This document shows positions 13,424-22,000 of a DNA stretch of 32,621 nucleotides, piece by piece. Both the position numbers and the translations under genes were made by a program. The notes under the pieces were generated by a model, which was not told the origin of the DNA, made no database searches, and saw only the letters and a list, made by a program, of their open reading frames with translations. Position 1 is the stretch's first letter, and every line of letters begins with the position of its first letter. The stretch is from a virus: positions 1 through 32,621 of IMG/VR virus record IMGVR_UViG_3300021963_000420. One strand, given 5' to 3'.

Positions 13424-15670
13424 CTAGTAGCCAATGACGGTGATGCGGTAGGTGGCGGTGGGGACGTTAATGCTTGCGTTTTTTGTGTTGCTACATGAAA
13501 TACAAACCGTGTTAGTCTGATACGCAACGCCTTGAATTACTGCCCCGGCAGAAACAACCGATGGCAGTCCTAACAAAACAAGATCATTCACCGCCGCCCC
13601 TGTTACTACGACATCCCGATAATGCTGGTCATTAGCCGCTATCGTTCCAAATGAAATGCTGGTGGAAAGTGTAAGGGTATCGGTACTGGTCGGCAAAACG
13701 CCATAGGTGGTGCCGGTGGCTAGCAGACCAAGGCTAATTAACCCAGAAACTGCGTTAGTATTGGACGGCTGAACGATTGGCGTGCTATTGTAGAAAGCTA
13801 GTTTCTGGGAAGTGGTAGTGCCGATCTTTGTGCCAGAGCTTGTGCCGAGAATTATATTTCTGGAATCAGTAACGCCAACATCATAATAAGCCGTAACCCC
13901 AGAGAATGACCATTCAACAGCGCAAACAGAATTATTTATTTTTAATGCTCGCCCACCATAGTTAATTGCGTGAGCACTATCACTCCCATATAAAATTCTG
14001 TTTGTCGCATCTACGCTTGTAACAGAATTTTGAACATAACCAGATAATCCTCCCGGCGTAACCACCTGCCCCAGCGTGACCGTTGTGGCGATTAGGCCGA
14101 GATTGTTTAAGGCAGAAATTACATTGGTACTTACTGGTTGAACGATAGGGGTGGCGTTAAAGAATCCGATCTTTTGGCTGGTTGTAGTACCAATTTGCAA
14201 TCCAGTCGCCCCAATCGTAACGGTTGTTAATGCTGGGAGTGCGATTGTCGGAGCTGTGAATGTAAATGTAGTAGAAGAAGAACCATCAAAGCCAGCAAAA
14301 GTAACCGCTCCAGTAGCAAGAGATACGCCCGTTCCAATAAGGCCAAGGGCGGAGATGGCGTTGAGTAGTGAAACATTATCCGGCTTAGTAATTGGCGTAG
14401 CCCCATAGAATCCAAGGCCAGCGGATTGGAACTGAACGCCGTTGCGCCAAGAGACAGCGTTATTACCGGCGGCATCTACTAGGTTGCGGGTATTATAGTT
14501 GATCGCTGTGACTGGAGTGGAATCGAGCAACGCCCCTGCGGTAAAATTGAACCCACCGCAAACCGCTGGGAAGAATAGGGCGTTAGATTCTGCCTTTGTG
14601 TAATACTGAGCTTGGTCGCCTGGCACAACAGACCCAGCGGTGATAAGGTCTTTGCGGATTGTAACATTGCCTTGGAACACGGTCTTGGGCGTTCCGTTCT
14701 TTGTAATCTCTATCTCAATCGTGGGGGTGATGGTGTCTTCCCCAGAGACGGCAAACGCATCTTCCACGCCAGAGGTGTTAATGGTCAAAGTTGTCTGTTT
14801 TAAGGGTATAAAATTTACCCCAGACGCATCGAGAACGAGGGGCGTGGTTACATTGACTTGAGCCAAGCGGCCGGTGAATTGAATGGTGTACCCGCCCTTG
14901 CCGTTATCCTCGACAGAAATGTTGCTGGTAATGGTGTTAATCCCAGAGGAGATTGAGGATTGAACGCTCACGGCAGAGGCGAAAGGAGCTATGCCAGTCG
15001 TGGAAGTGCCTCCCCAGTTTAGCGAATAAAGGCCACCCGCTACCAGTTGTCCGAATGAAAGGTCGTAGGTTTCGTTTGTTCCTAGGCCACCTTCCGAGAT
15101 TTGCGTCAGAGCGACCTGCCCTGCGGTGCTTGTGTTAGTGAAGGTATCGGAAAAAACGATTGGGTCACGCACCAGCTTAACGACTTGCTGGGCATATACG
15201 CCTGTCGTGGGATTGCGTCGGGTGTTAATGATAACCGAGCTGGCTGGAAACAGGGTAAAGGAATCCGCTCCAAAGGACATTGCCGTGTTAGGCTGTGTGG
15301 CGGTGAGCAGGTAAGAGCCATAGTCGGATGCTCCGTAAAGCGAGACGGTAGAGACATTGTTAGAAATAGCGGTAAAGACTGAAATGGCTGTGGAGTTGTA
15401 GGCAATCGCCCCAGAGGTAGTGCCGTTACAAGTAAGTTTATATGAGCCGTCGGTAGGTAAATCCTCAATGTTACCTATGCCAACCTTTAGGCTAGTCCCC
15501 GTCGTGTCGATGTCGTTTAGCGCACCAGACGAGCTTTTTTCTAATAGGCGTAGGCGAAGGGTATAGGAATCATTGCGGGTAAGCGTAGGCAACGCCCCGC
15601 CAGCCACACTACCCCCATCGAGCAAAGCCCCTGTGGATGTGTCGATATATAGGTCTAGCGTAGAGGCCAT
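13424..15670 (-). CDS. Large tail fibre or baseplate protein (748 aa)
   Basis: The N-terminus (DLYIDTSTGALLDGG...LRLRLLEKSSSG) resembles BppU-like baseplate attachment domains. The middle and C-terminal parts are Thr/Ser/Gly-rich and beta-type. Three copies of a unit containing (A/S)TPIxxPxxxNxxSAL, then LGLIxTG, appear near residues 430, 520 and 655; two are preceded by TTSQK(I/L). A related unit is known from tail fibres of environmental phages. It is the longest protein of the window and probably forms the main fibre. It follows the attachment-domain paralogues. Confidence 0.75.
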   Translation of the reverse strand: MASTLDLYIDTSTGALLDGGSVAGGALPTLTRNDSYTLRLRLLEKSSSGALNDIDTTGTSLKVGIGNIEDLPTDGSYKLTCNGTTSGAIAYNSTAISVFTAISNNVSTVSLYGASDYGSYLLTATQPNTAMSFGADSFTLFPASSVIINTRRNPTTGVYAQQVVKLVRDPIVFSDTFTNTSTAGQVALTQISEGGLGTNETYDLSFGQLVAGGLYSLNWGGTSTTGIAPFASAVSVQSSISSGINTITSNISVEDNGKGGYTIQFTGRLAQVNVTTPLVLDASGVNFIPLKQTTLTINTSGVEDAFAVSGEDTITPTIEIEITKNGTPKTVFQGNVTIRKDLITAGSVVPGDQAQYYTKAESNALFFPAVCGGFNFTAGALLDSTPVTAINYNTRNLVDAAGNNAVSWRNGVQFQSAGLGFYGATPITKPDNVSLLNAISALGLIGTGVSLATGAVTFAGFDGSSSTTFTFTAPTIALPALTTVTIGATGLQIGTTTSQKIGFFNATPIVQPVSTNVISALNNLGLIATTVTLGQVVTPGGLSGYVQNSVTSVDATNRILYGSDSAHAINYGGRALKINNSVCAVEWSFSGVTAYYDVGVTDSRNIILGTSSGTKIGTTTSQKLAFYNSTPIVQPSNTNAVSGLISLGLLATGTTYGVLPTSTDTLTLSTSISFGTIAANDQHYRDVVVTGAAVNDLVLLGLPSVVSAGAVIQGVAYQTNTVCISCSNTKNASINVPTATYRITVIGY

Positions 15671-15692
15671 TTAGGGTAAGTGGGTGTCAATT

Positions 15693-16643
15693 TTAGCCGA
15701 TGCCGTAGGCTTGAGTGGAAGTGCTACCGGGCACGATTATATCGGTAAATGTTGAACCATTGTATAAAAATCCCCCAAAACTAGAATTGCCAACAATATT
15801 TAAACCTTTTATGCCTCGAGCGTTTGTTCCAGTAGAACCGGGGTAAACTATATCCGTAAAAGTTGAACCATTATATAAAAAGCCTGTGTTAAGTAGACCT
15901 GATCTGTATTGACCAACAATGTTTAAACCATCAATGGCAAAAGCAAATGTTTGCGAAGCTCCGGGAACTACTATATCGGTAAATGTTGAGCCATCATAAA
16001 GAAAGCCTTTCGGGAAGTCTGGGTTACCCGTACGTTGAGCGCTCCCAACAATATTTGAGCCACTAATGCCATAGGCATCTGTGGTGGTTGCAATAGGCAC
16101 AGAAAATGTAGTAAAGGTTGAACCATCGTATAAAAAGCCACCCAAAGTACAATTTCCAACAATGTTTAAGCCCTCAATGCCAAGGGCAAGTGTTTGCGAA
16201 GCTCCGGGAACTACTATATCGGTAAATGTTGAGCCGTTGTAAAGAAAGCCTCGGCGTAAACTCGAGCCGGTTGGAATATAGTACCCAACAATGTTTAACC
16301 CATCAATGCCAAAGGCAACTGTTTGAGAAGATCCGGGAACTATTATATCGGTAAATGTTGAGCCATTATATACAAAACTTCGGAAATCTCCCGGTATGCC
16401 ATAAGTTCCTACAATCCTAAACGAAGGCGTAACCGGCTTTGGCGTCCCACCACCCCCAACTGGCTGAAGATAGCTAACCCTCGTCCCATCGTAATGTGGC
16501 TCGACATACATTTCATTTCCCGCAATCAGCTTGTACTGCTTGAGCAAGTCGCCCGCATATTCCGTGCGCTTGATAATACTATTGACCACATCGACCGATA
16601 GGATTTGCCCATCCTTTAGCAGAGGGATTTTAGGCGTAATCAT
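15693..16643 (-). CDS. HAF-repeat tail protein with attachment domain (316 aa)
   Basis: Residues 1-65 form an attachment-like domain that is paralogous to the whole 63-aa protein encoded just upstream (SVDVVNSIIKR ... LIAGNEMYV). After a Gly-rich linker, six repeats of about 37-44 residues follow the HAF pattern GFLYNGSTFTDIVVPGASQT...GIxGLNIVG, probably a beta-propeller-like array. The protein stops part way through the sixth repeat (AYGIG), so it may have been shortened. It is a candidate receptor-binding or decoration protein. Confidence 0.7.
   Translation of the reverse strand: MITPKIPLLKDGQILSVDVVNSIIKRTEYAGDLLKQYKLIAGNEMYVEPHYDGTRVSYLQPVGGGGTPKPVTPSFRIVGTYGIPGDFRSFVYNGSTFTDIIVPGSSQTVAFGIDGLNIVGYYIPTGSSLRRGFLYNGSTFTDIVVPGASQTLALGIEGLNIVGNCTLGGFLYDGSTFTTFSVPIATTTDAYGISGSNIVGSAQRTGNPDFPKGFLYDGSTFTDIVVPGASQTFAFAIDGLNIVGQYRSGLLNTGFLYNGSTFTDIVYPGSTGTNARGIKGLNIVGNSSFGGFLYNGSTFTDIIVPGSTSTQAYGIG
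15711..16385 (-). repeat. Imperfect tandem DNA repeats encoding HAF units
   Basis: A DNA unit containing TATCGGTAAATGTTGA recurs, with variation, six times at spacings of roughly 110-135 bp inside the HAF-repeat gene. The first two and last copies are closest to each other, so recombination between them could change the repeat number. Confidence 0.6.
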
Positions 16644-16651
16644 TTAGGCTT

Positions 16652-16843
16652 TTAGGTGGTCACATTAATCACCGCACCATCACCAGTAAAATTTACCTCG
16701 ATATTATTTCCCGCTATTGGCTTCTGTCTTTGTGCTGTTTCCACCAAATCCTCAATTCGGTTAATCACTTCGTTAATATATTCAACGCTAATACCAACGC
16801 CGTCTGCCGTTGCCCGGATTGGGCGGAGCGGATTCGTTTTCAT
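16652..16843 (-). CDS. Small attachment-domain protein, paralogue of the HAF protein N-terminus (63 aa)
   Basis: The whole protein (ISVEYINEVINRIEDLVETA ... PIAGNNIEVNFTGDG) aligns with residues 1-65 of the next gene's product: DG...SV(E/D)x(I/V)N..I.R, then K.IAGN and a final DG.V strand. It therefore looks like a stand-alone copy of a tail attachment domain. ATG in a TAATG overlap with the upstream gene stop. Confidence 0.65.
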   Translation of the reverse strand: MKTNPLRPIRATADGVGISVEYINEVINRIEDLVETAQRQKPIAGNNIEVNFTGDGAVINVTT

Positions 16844-17658
16844 TAGAAGTTAAAATTTACATCTGAGAATGCTTCAGCCGCCCGCACATTGATAACTCCA
16901 TCTGCGGTGTAGAAGTTATCCGTGCCACGGAAGTATTCTGTGAACTGCTCCTCAATTTGATTAAATAAACCACGGCGGGTAAAAGAAATTGCGCTCTGTA
17001 CATAACCCGCATAGACCCACTCAATCGTTACTGGATACGGCACGACTGGCCCACCCGCAAAAAATGTACCTCGGGTCGATTTGGCAAAGGCGTCGGCAAC
17101 AAGCACGGCCAGCTCTCCCCTTGTTTTGTTTCTGCGATATTCTCGTTGCCGTGGGTTGGGCGGTAGTAGCGTGTTGTTAATCGATGCAGGCATCAGCCTT
17201 TTTGTAGGAATAACCAAAGCACTATTGGTAAAGTCTAACGAAATTAACCCGCCTTTGAGCAAGTCAAAGTAGCTATCTGTTGTGATATACTTGGCCACAA
17301 TGGACGCATCTGCCCCAAACACGCCTGCCCCTGCTTGTCCCACGGCTGTAACATAAGCACCGGGCAAGCCACTAGCACTGGTCATACCCACATAATTCAC
17401 GACTAGAGAGGAGAGGTCTCCATCTAAAGGCTCTACCCTAGTCGTCTCCACCGCCATCCGTGTGTATTTTGGCGTATAGGAAGAATCGACGAAGTTGCTG
17501 TGGAGCGTGTTGCGGTCTGGCTCAAGCGTCGCCACGTCAGCAGTGCGAATGGTGTAGGTTTCCGACAAGAGCGTAAGGCCGTCGATCTCGGTAGTCATAT
17601 TGGTTTTTCGCAAAACCTTCTGACCGCTAGCTGGCTTGCCAACTAAAACTGCGCTCAC
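16843..17658 (-). CDS. Putative distal tail protein (271 aa)
   Basis: Directly follows the tape measure gene (GTGA overlap), where siphophages encode distal tail or baseplate hub proteins. It is beta-rich with an N-terminal strand block (TEIDGLTLLSETYTIRTADV) and a long central region without recognised motifs. No lambda gpJ-like hub gene is visible elsewhere, so this protein and the large fibre protein may fill that role. The function is inferred from position only. Confidence 0.55.
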   Translation of the reverse strand: MSAVLVGKPASGQKVLRKTNMTTEIDGLTLLSETYTIRTADVATLEPDRNTLHSNFVDSSYTPKYTRMAVETTRVEPLDGDLSSLVVNYVGMTSASGLPGAYVTAVGQAGAGVFGADASIVAKYITTDSYFDLLKGGLISLDFTNSALVIPTKRLMPASINNTLLPPNPRQREYRRNKTRGELAVLVADAFAKSTRGTFFAGGPVVPYPVTIEWVYAGYVQSAISFTRRGLFNQIEEQFTEYFRGTDNFYTADGVINVRAAEAFSDVNFNF

Positions 17659-18716
17659 GATGCCGACCTCAAGATCGGAACGCCCAGGCGTTTGTCCATG
17701 AGATCTTGCATGGCAAAAACCCCTGCTTTAATTGTGCGCACTTCGTTGTAAATGTTGTTAAATACTTCAATCGACATAGTGGCTGGCATGCTGATTGACT
17801 TAGATGCCGCTTGACCTGGCAAACCAGCCGTCGCCTCGTCGCCAGTAATCGCCTCTTCCGCAATCATCTTTGCAGTTGTCTTTTTGGGAGATTCGGTCTG
17901 CATGGCGTAACGGGCGCGAGCTTCGGATCTGTCGATTCCTTGGAAGATTTCTTTTGCGGCTGAGAAATTGCCAGTGCCAAATTCAAAGGCAGCCATGCCC
18001 AACTGAGTGAGCAGATCCAGTATGGTTTGAATCTCCCTTCCAATCGGGAGCAAAACATTACTAATCAAAAACCCGAATCCAATCACTAGATAATTCTGGA
18101 ATGTTTTTAATGCGTCGGAAGCCATGGAAAGTTGGGCGATTGTCTCATCCGACCAAACACCCATGGCGTTGCCCTGCTCAAGAATAGCGGCCGATCCTTG
18201 GTTCATTACCTTGATTAGATCGGTTTGAGCTTTGCCGAGAAGTTCATTAACAATAATAAACTGGCGGCCATCATTTGCCCCACTGGCGAAACTATCGGAT
18301 ATCCTTAAAAAGATATCCTCTGCGCTTAATGTTGAAAGATCCTGAAGTGTGATTCCGACTTCTTTAAAGGTTTCAATCAGCTTATCGTCGCCTGCGATAG
18401 CCTTCTGTTGCGCCAGCGAAAGCTTGTTCAATCCGGCAGATACGGCCTCAACGCCACTACCGAAAACAGAGGCTGCATTGCCAAGGAGCTGTAACTTGCT
18501 GGCCGATATGCCGAACTTTTCAGCAATGTCCTGAAGTTCATCCCCCTTCGCAATGGCCATTGAGAATCCGCTAATAATCTTATCAAACGCAAAAGCGCCC
18601 GCAATCATCGACCCCGCCGTCTTGGCAAATTGAGCGACAGAGGCTTCCGCCCTTTGCAGGCCACGATCAAACGAGGATGCGTCTAAGGCGAGTTTTGCTG
18701 TGGCGACTGCGTCCAT
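17655..18716 (-). CDS. Tape measure protein (353 aa)
   Basis: The N-terminus (VATAKLALDASSFDRGLQRA ... FAKTAGSMIAGAFAFDKI) is the typical start of phage tape measure proteins. It is followed by Ala-rich helices and a hydrophobic segment near residue 215 (VIGFGFLISNVLLPIG). At 353 residues it is short, pointing to a short flexible tail, far shorter than lambda's (gpH is over 800 residues). TAATG overlap with the preceding gene; the chaperone genes lie upstream in the usual order. Confidence 0.8.
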   Translation of the reverse strand: MDAVATAKLALDASSFDRGLQRAEASVAQFAKTAGSMIAGAFAFDKIISGFSMAIAKGDELQDIAEKFGISASKLQLLGNAASVFGSGVEAVSAGLNKLSLAQQKAIAGDDKLIETFKEVGITLQDLSTLSAEDIFLRISDSFASGANDGRQFIIVNELLGKAQTDLIKVMNQGSAAILEQGNAMGVWSDETIAQLSMASDALKTFQNYLVIGFGFLISNVLLPIGREIQTILDLLTQLGMAAFEFGTGNFSAAKEIFQGIDRSEARARYAMQTESPKKTTAKMIAEEAITGDEATAGLPGQAASKSISMPATMSIEVFNNIYNEVRTIKAGVFAMQDLMDKRLGVPILRSAS

Positions 18717-19570
18717 TATAGGCCCGCTTTCTTTCGCTCGTAATTAGCGATGATGGACAAGCGCTTGATCATTTTTATGACCTGTATGTCAATGGATCTC
18801 TGGACGGTCGTCTTGCTAATTACATTTGATATCCACGGGATTGTGTTTGTCATTGAAATGTAAGGCTTTGAAAATACCCCCGCTTTTGTTTGTGACCTAT
18901 CCTGCACACGGCCACCGCCAGTGTGGCGATAGACCCACTTGGGTATGCCTTTAAAACCGCCAAGAATCCCCGCACATACCGCCCAGCCGGACTTTGCGAT
19001 ACCCACGTTTCCTCGCTTCTCCTTGAAATACTTGGCTAAGTCACTTTCCTTTGTAACCACTTGGCGAACGTACTGATTTTTTGGGACTCGCTTGCTTTTG
19101 CCATATCGTGCGCTGGCATGTTTTGCGCCACGATCAAAGTCGCCAATTTCTGTATAAATATACGGCTTATGATTGATTCTGCCTAGAAGCTCTCTGGCCT
19201 TGCCGTGGGTTTGCGCTGCCTTCTTGCCCTTGCCGAATGTTTTGCCAAGCATCAAAGCACCCAAAGCAGCGGCTGCTTGTTTTGCGTTTTGTGTTTTTGT
19301 TCGGCCCCTTGGCAGAGGAAGGTTTGCAATCTCACGGACTGCTGTCGGGCCGGACTTATAAACACGATCAATATCCGTAGTTACGGCTTTTTCTCCCAGG
19401 GTTTTTGCCTTGGCATTAAGCCCAAAAGGTTGCGTCGAATTGGCTAGGCTTACGCAGAGCATGCGGGCCTGAATCCGCATTTCCTTTGCGGCCTGCAGTT
19501 TTGTGCTTCCGACAAAAGCGTTAAGAGCCTTTTGAAGTTTAGCAGGATTGACGGTAAGGCTGGCGCTCAT
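18716..19570 (-). CDS. Basic minor tail protein (284 aa)
   Basis: A basic, Lys/Arg-rich protein between the chaperone gene and the tape measure. The N-terminal third is helical and Ala-rich; later segments (RVPKNQYVRQVV, WVYRHTGGGRVQDRSQTKAG) suggest a folded basic domain. No family recognised with confidence. Its position and coupling (ATGA at the start, TAATG at the end) make a role in tail assembly likely. Confidence 0.55.
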   Translation of the reverse strand: MSASLTVNPAKLQKALNAFVGSTKLQAAKEMRIQARMLCVSLANSTQPFGLNAKAKTLGEKAVTTDIDRVYKSGPTAVREIANLPLPRGRTKTQNAKQAAAALGALMLGKTFGKGKKAAQTHGKARELLGRINHKPYIYTEIGDFDRGAKHASARYGKSKRVPKNQYVRQVVTKESDLAKYFKEKRGNVGIAKSGWAVCAGILGGFKGIPKWVYRHTGGGRVQDRSQTKAGVFSKPYISMTNTIPWISNVISKTTVQRSIDIQVIKMIKRLSIIANYERKKAGL

Positions 19571-20153
19571 AGTCCTAACACTTTCTCTATGTCACGAAGT
19601 TCAGATCCAGAAAGATCCGCTGGGCGTCTTAGCTTTGTGCCGTTCATATACATAAAAACGTGAGCTGCTTGATTTACGATTATCAGAGGCACTTCCCACA
19701 AGATCGTTTCCAGCGACCACCCTGTTTCTTTTGCCAGGATAAACACGCTCGCAGCGGTCGCCCCTGGCGTTACTCGTTTCCCGGTGGCTCTGGTACGCCA
19801 GACGGGATGACGTTTACCCTGGCCTTGTTGGCTTGGTTTAATATGGAAGTAACAAGCAGGGCGGCGTCGTCTCTTTCTTTTTCACTGATATTCTCCGACC
19901 ATTCCAATACCCGCTCGCGGAATGCGTCTTTATCCCAAGCCAGTTTGATGGCTGCTTTCCTATTTTTCGCCAGCAAAACGTGAACATAGACGAAAGAATA
20001 CACAAAGAAAATTGGGCTATCTGACGGATCTCTTGTTTGCAAAATTAAAAGCCGACTGCCTTCTGTATAAGGCGCAAGCTTTTCATTTTTAAAATAGCGG
20101 TCAGGCGCAATAAATGCGTCGTCTAATTCCTGCAATAAATTTTCTTCGCTCAT
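19567..20153 (-). CDS. Tail assembly chaperone long form by -1 frameshift (gpGT-like, 195 aa)
   Basis: The 127-aa upstream frame ends GGA AAC GAG TAA, and the heptamer G GGA AAC (minus strand, 19782-19776) is a canonical -1 slippery site. After slippage, translation goes on for 69 residues (RVTPGATAASVFILAKETGW ... LRDIEKVLGL) to the TGA at 19569-19567. The second frame has no good start of its own until a late Met. In lambda the same arrangement, with GGGAAAG, makes gpGT, a chaperone that brings tape measure and tail tube together. The location between tail tube and tape measure agrees. Frameshifting is inferred, not shown. Confidence 0.8.
19770..20153 (-). CDS. Tail assembly chaperone short form (gpG-like, 127 aa)
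   Basis: The zero-frame product: a helical protein with an aromatic strand (SPIFFVYSFVYVHVLLAK) in the middle and charged helices on either side, ending PSGVPEPPGNE. It should be made in excess over the frameshifted form. It starts within the stop of the preceding gene (ATGA). Confidence 0.75.
   Translation of the reverse strand: MSEENLLQELDDAFIAPDRYFKNEKLAPYTEGSRLLILQTRDPSDSPIFFVYSFVYVHVLLAKNRKAAIKLAWDKDAFRERVLEWSENISEKERDDAALLVTSILNQANKARVNVIPSGVPEPPGNE
19776..19782 (-). promoter_or_regulatory. -1 ribosomal frameshift slippery heptamer
   Basis: On the minus strand G GGA AAC fits X XXY YYZ in the reading frame of the gpG-like gene, two codons before its stop. The -1 frame is open for 69 codons beyond it. 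It differs only in the last base from the lambda G/GT slippery site. Confidence 0.8.
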
Positions 20154-20527
20154 AGTTTTTTTAGGATTGCTCGCTTTAACTCTGGGCTGGCTCGTTGGCT
20201 AACGAGCAAGGTTTGGCCGCCCCGTTGGATGGAAATGATCGGCTCTGCTCGCTTCATAAGACCCAGAAGAGTCTCGCGATTTTCCAGCGCTGCCCGCACG
20301 TAACGGATGGGTGATTCCTCATCAGATTTCATATCCGCCCAGGTGCGTTCCATTTCGGCCTTTGCCTCTTCCCCGCCCGATATTGTGAACCAAAAAGTAA
20401 ACTGCCTTTGGCCTGTGTCCTCCTTGATAATGCAAGTAACTGGATCCATTTGTCGCAACTTTGCGCCAAAGGCTGAAGCGGCCGCAGCCACTTTGATATT
20501 CGTTGTACCCCAAAAACTATCTACCAT
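20150..20527 (-). CDS. Tail module protein of unknown function (125 aa)
   Basis: Lies between the tail tube-like and gpG-like genes. Mixed helix and strand, with an N-terminal segment WGTTNIKVAAAASAFGAKL, a central FTFWFTISGG strand pair and a basic C-terminal helix. Not recognised; it may be a further tail completion or chaperone protein. Coupled to the next gene by ATGA. Confidence 0.55.
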   Translation of the reverse strand: MVDSFWGTTNIKVAAAASAFGAKLRQMDPVTCIIKEDTGQRQFTFWFTISGGEEAKAEMERTWADMKSDEESPIRYVRAALENRETLLGLMKRAEPIISIQRGGQTLLVSQRASPELKRAILKKL

Positions 20528-20557
20528 TTTAGGATCTCATAAACCCGCCGTAGCAGG

Positions 20558-20905
20558 TTAGCTCATGTTAGGGAATCGAGTCGCTGATACGTCCACCGTG
20601 ACGAACCCATCCGAGGCGCGATTTACGGTTACGCTGTCCACGATGATTTTTCCGCCTGTGCTGGTAGCGTTGGCAAGGGTGGTTAGAACAGCGCCTGCGG
20701 TTGTCGCGTAGGAGCCAGTAATAGTCGTGGAAAAGGCGAAGGTGTCTGTGGGGTTATAGATTCCAACCCCAACTACTTCGCCGCTTTGGTTGCGTACTTC
20801 CGCACGCTCTACGTTGCGTGTCTCGGTAAATGATTGAACTAGGCCGCCAGTTTCAGCGGTGATACCAAAAACAAGTCCAGAAGTTCCGACGGTTGTGGCT
20901 GCCAT
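20558..20905 (-). CDS. Tail tube-like protein (115 aa)
   Basis: A compact beta-rich protein: GLVQSFTETRNVERAEVRNQ with GEVVGVGIYNPTDTFAFSTT, then a Thr/Ala-rich central part and a C-terminal strand pair (GKIIVDSVTVNRASDGFVTV). The size and order suit a small tail tube (major tail) subunit, with the terminator upstream and the chaperones downstream. Known siphophage tubes are often longer, so this is a likely but not certain assignment. Confidence 0.6.
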   Translation of the reverse strand: MAATTVGTSGLVFGITAETGGLVQSFTETRNVERAEVRNQSGEVVGVGIYNPTDTFAFSTTITGSYATTAGAVLTTLANATSTGGKIIVDSVTVNRASDGFVTVDVSATRFPNMS

Positions 20906-20923
20906 ATTGCTTTAAATTTTGTG

Positions 20924-21370
20924 TCAACTTGCGATGGAATTAGGCATGGCAATCACTGCCAGCCGGTAGGTGCGACGCATGGTGCGCTCCTCATCGTCGG
21001 CTTCAGGCTCTACAGAATCTACCTTGGCGTTATAGCAACGGGCAGATCCGATGGCGGTGGTGGCATTAAGGCGAGTGGCCAGTGAGCTAGAGTCATAGAA
21101 AGCCTGTAAGATTTTGGAACATTTTTGAGTGTGAGCGTCTAACGTTGTATCGTCATAAGAGTCATCCACTACGATTTCAACTGGTACGCTAAATACGCCA
21201 GATCCTTGCACCGGCTCCTCCGTGCCAAGAGTTGCCTTAATCACTATTGAAGGTGGCACATTCTCAGTTTTATCGTGCGATAAGTGATAGGTCGGCCCGG
21301 TAACTGTGGCGGTTAAAAGCTCTTTAAAAGCGCCTTCAATTAGGCGATCTAGCATGGTGACGGCTGGCAT
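20924..21370 (-). CDS. Tail terminator-like protein (148 aa)
   Basis: An alpha/beta protein beginning TMLDRLIEGAFKELLTATVTG, with VPVEIVVDDSYDDTTLDAHT and a C-terminal Arg-containing strand (RTMRRTYRLAVIAMP), a layout like minor tail / tail completion proteins (gpU or DUF3168-type). It precedes the tail tube-like gene and directly follows the metabolic cassette. Function inferred from fold pattern and order. Confidence 0.55.
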   Translation of the reverse strand: MPAVTMLDRLIEGAFKELLTATVTGPTYHLSHDKTENVPPSIVIKATLGTEEPVQGSGVFSVPVEIVVDDSYDDTTLDAHTQKCSKILQAFYDSSSLATRLNATTAIGSARCYNAKVDSVEPEADDEERTMRRTYRLAVIAMPNSIAS

Positions 21371-21385
21371 ATAATCGTTACCTTG

Positions 21386-22000
21386 TCACCAGATAGGGCG
21401 AATGGATGGATCGAATGTAACCATGGTTTTACAACCCGCCCCACCATGCGGAAACGTTGGGGTGTAGTGGTATCGCTTCACGCAATCGGGCCAAGTCATC
21501 GTGGCTTTTCCCCTGGCTGCCTTCGGCGTATCCACGGATCGATCGTTATCCTCAATAATAAATGTGCAAGGTAAATCTGCCCCAGCCACGTAGTTTACGG
21601 CCTCATAAAAATGCCCCTCATCCTCAGCTCCATCGCCCAGAAAGCACCACACCTTTGCCGTGCTTCCCTGCTCTTTGAGCGTGTGCGCTACTCCAGCCGC
21701 TATCCCGCAAGTGCCGGCCAAGACGCTCGAGGTGTAGAAATTCAGTTTACGGTCAAAGACAAACATAGAGCGACCTTCTCTAATCATTTCTTCAAGCAAA
21801 TTGGGATCTCCGCCAGCGAGCAGATAGTGGTAGTGGGATCTGTGGCTTGAGAAAATCCAATCGCCCGGCTTAATGTCTTTGAATATCTCAATGAGCTGAT
21901 CCTCATTCCCCCCGCATAAATGAATCAGATATGGCAGTTTGCCCTGCTCAAATAGCGCCTTAATCCGCAGTTCAAAATCAATTAGATCCTGTTTGTTCAT
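21386..22000 (-). CDS. TPP-dependent dehydrogenase E1-alpha-like / transketolase N-like subunit (204 aa)
   Basis: Shows E1-alpha hallmarks: GDWIFSSHRSHYHYLLAGGD near residues 46-65, SSVLAGTCGIAAGVAHTLKE near 91-110, and the thiamine diphosphate and metal motif GDG at 122-124 with DND at 151-153. Typical E1-alpha chains are about 320 residues or more; here the C-terminal part is replaced by a short tail (KRYHYTPTFPHGGAG). With the E1-beta-like chain two genes upstream it could form a minimal heteromeric TPP enzyme for 2-oxoacid decarboxylation or ketol transfer. It is last in the cassette, started by ATGA overlap. Substrate unknown. Confidence 0.8.
   Translation of the reverse strand: MNKQDLIDFELRIKALFEQGKLPYLIHLCGGNEDQLIEIFKDIKPGDWIFSSHRSHYHYLLAGGDPNLLEEMIREGRSMFVFDRKLNFYTSSVLAGTCGIAAGVAHTLKEQGSTAKVWCFLGDGAEDEGHFYEAVNYVAGADLPCTFIIEDNDRSVDTPKAARGKATMTWPDCVKRYHYTPTFPHGGAGCKTMVTFDPSIRPIW

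Noticed and set aside
15711-16385. Tandem repeats that could be a satellite or mobile element
   Set aside because: They are in frame and encode HAF protein repeats; no terminal inverted repeats or transposase.
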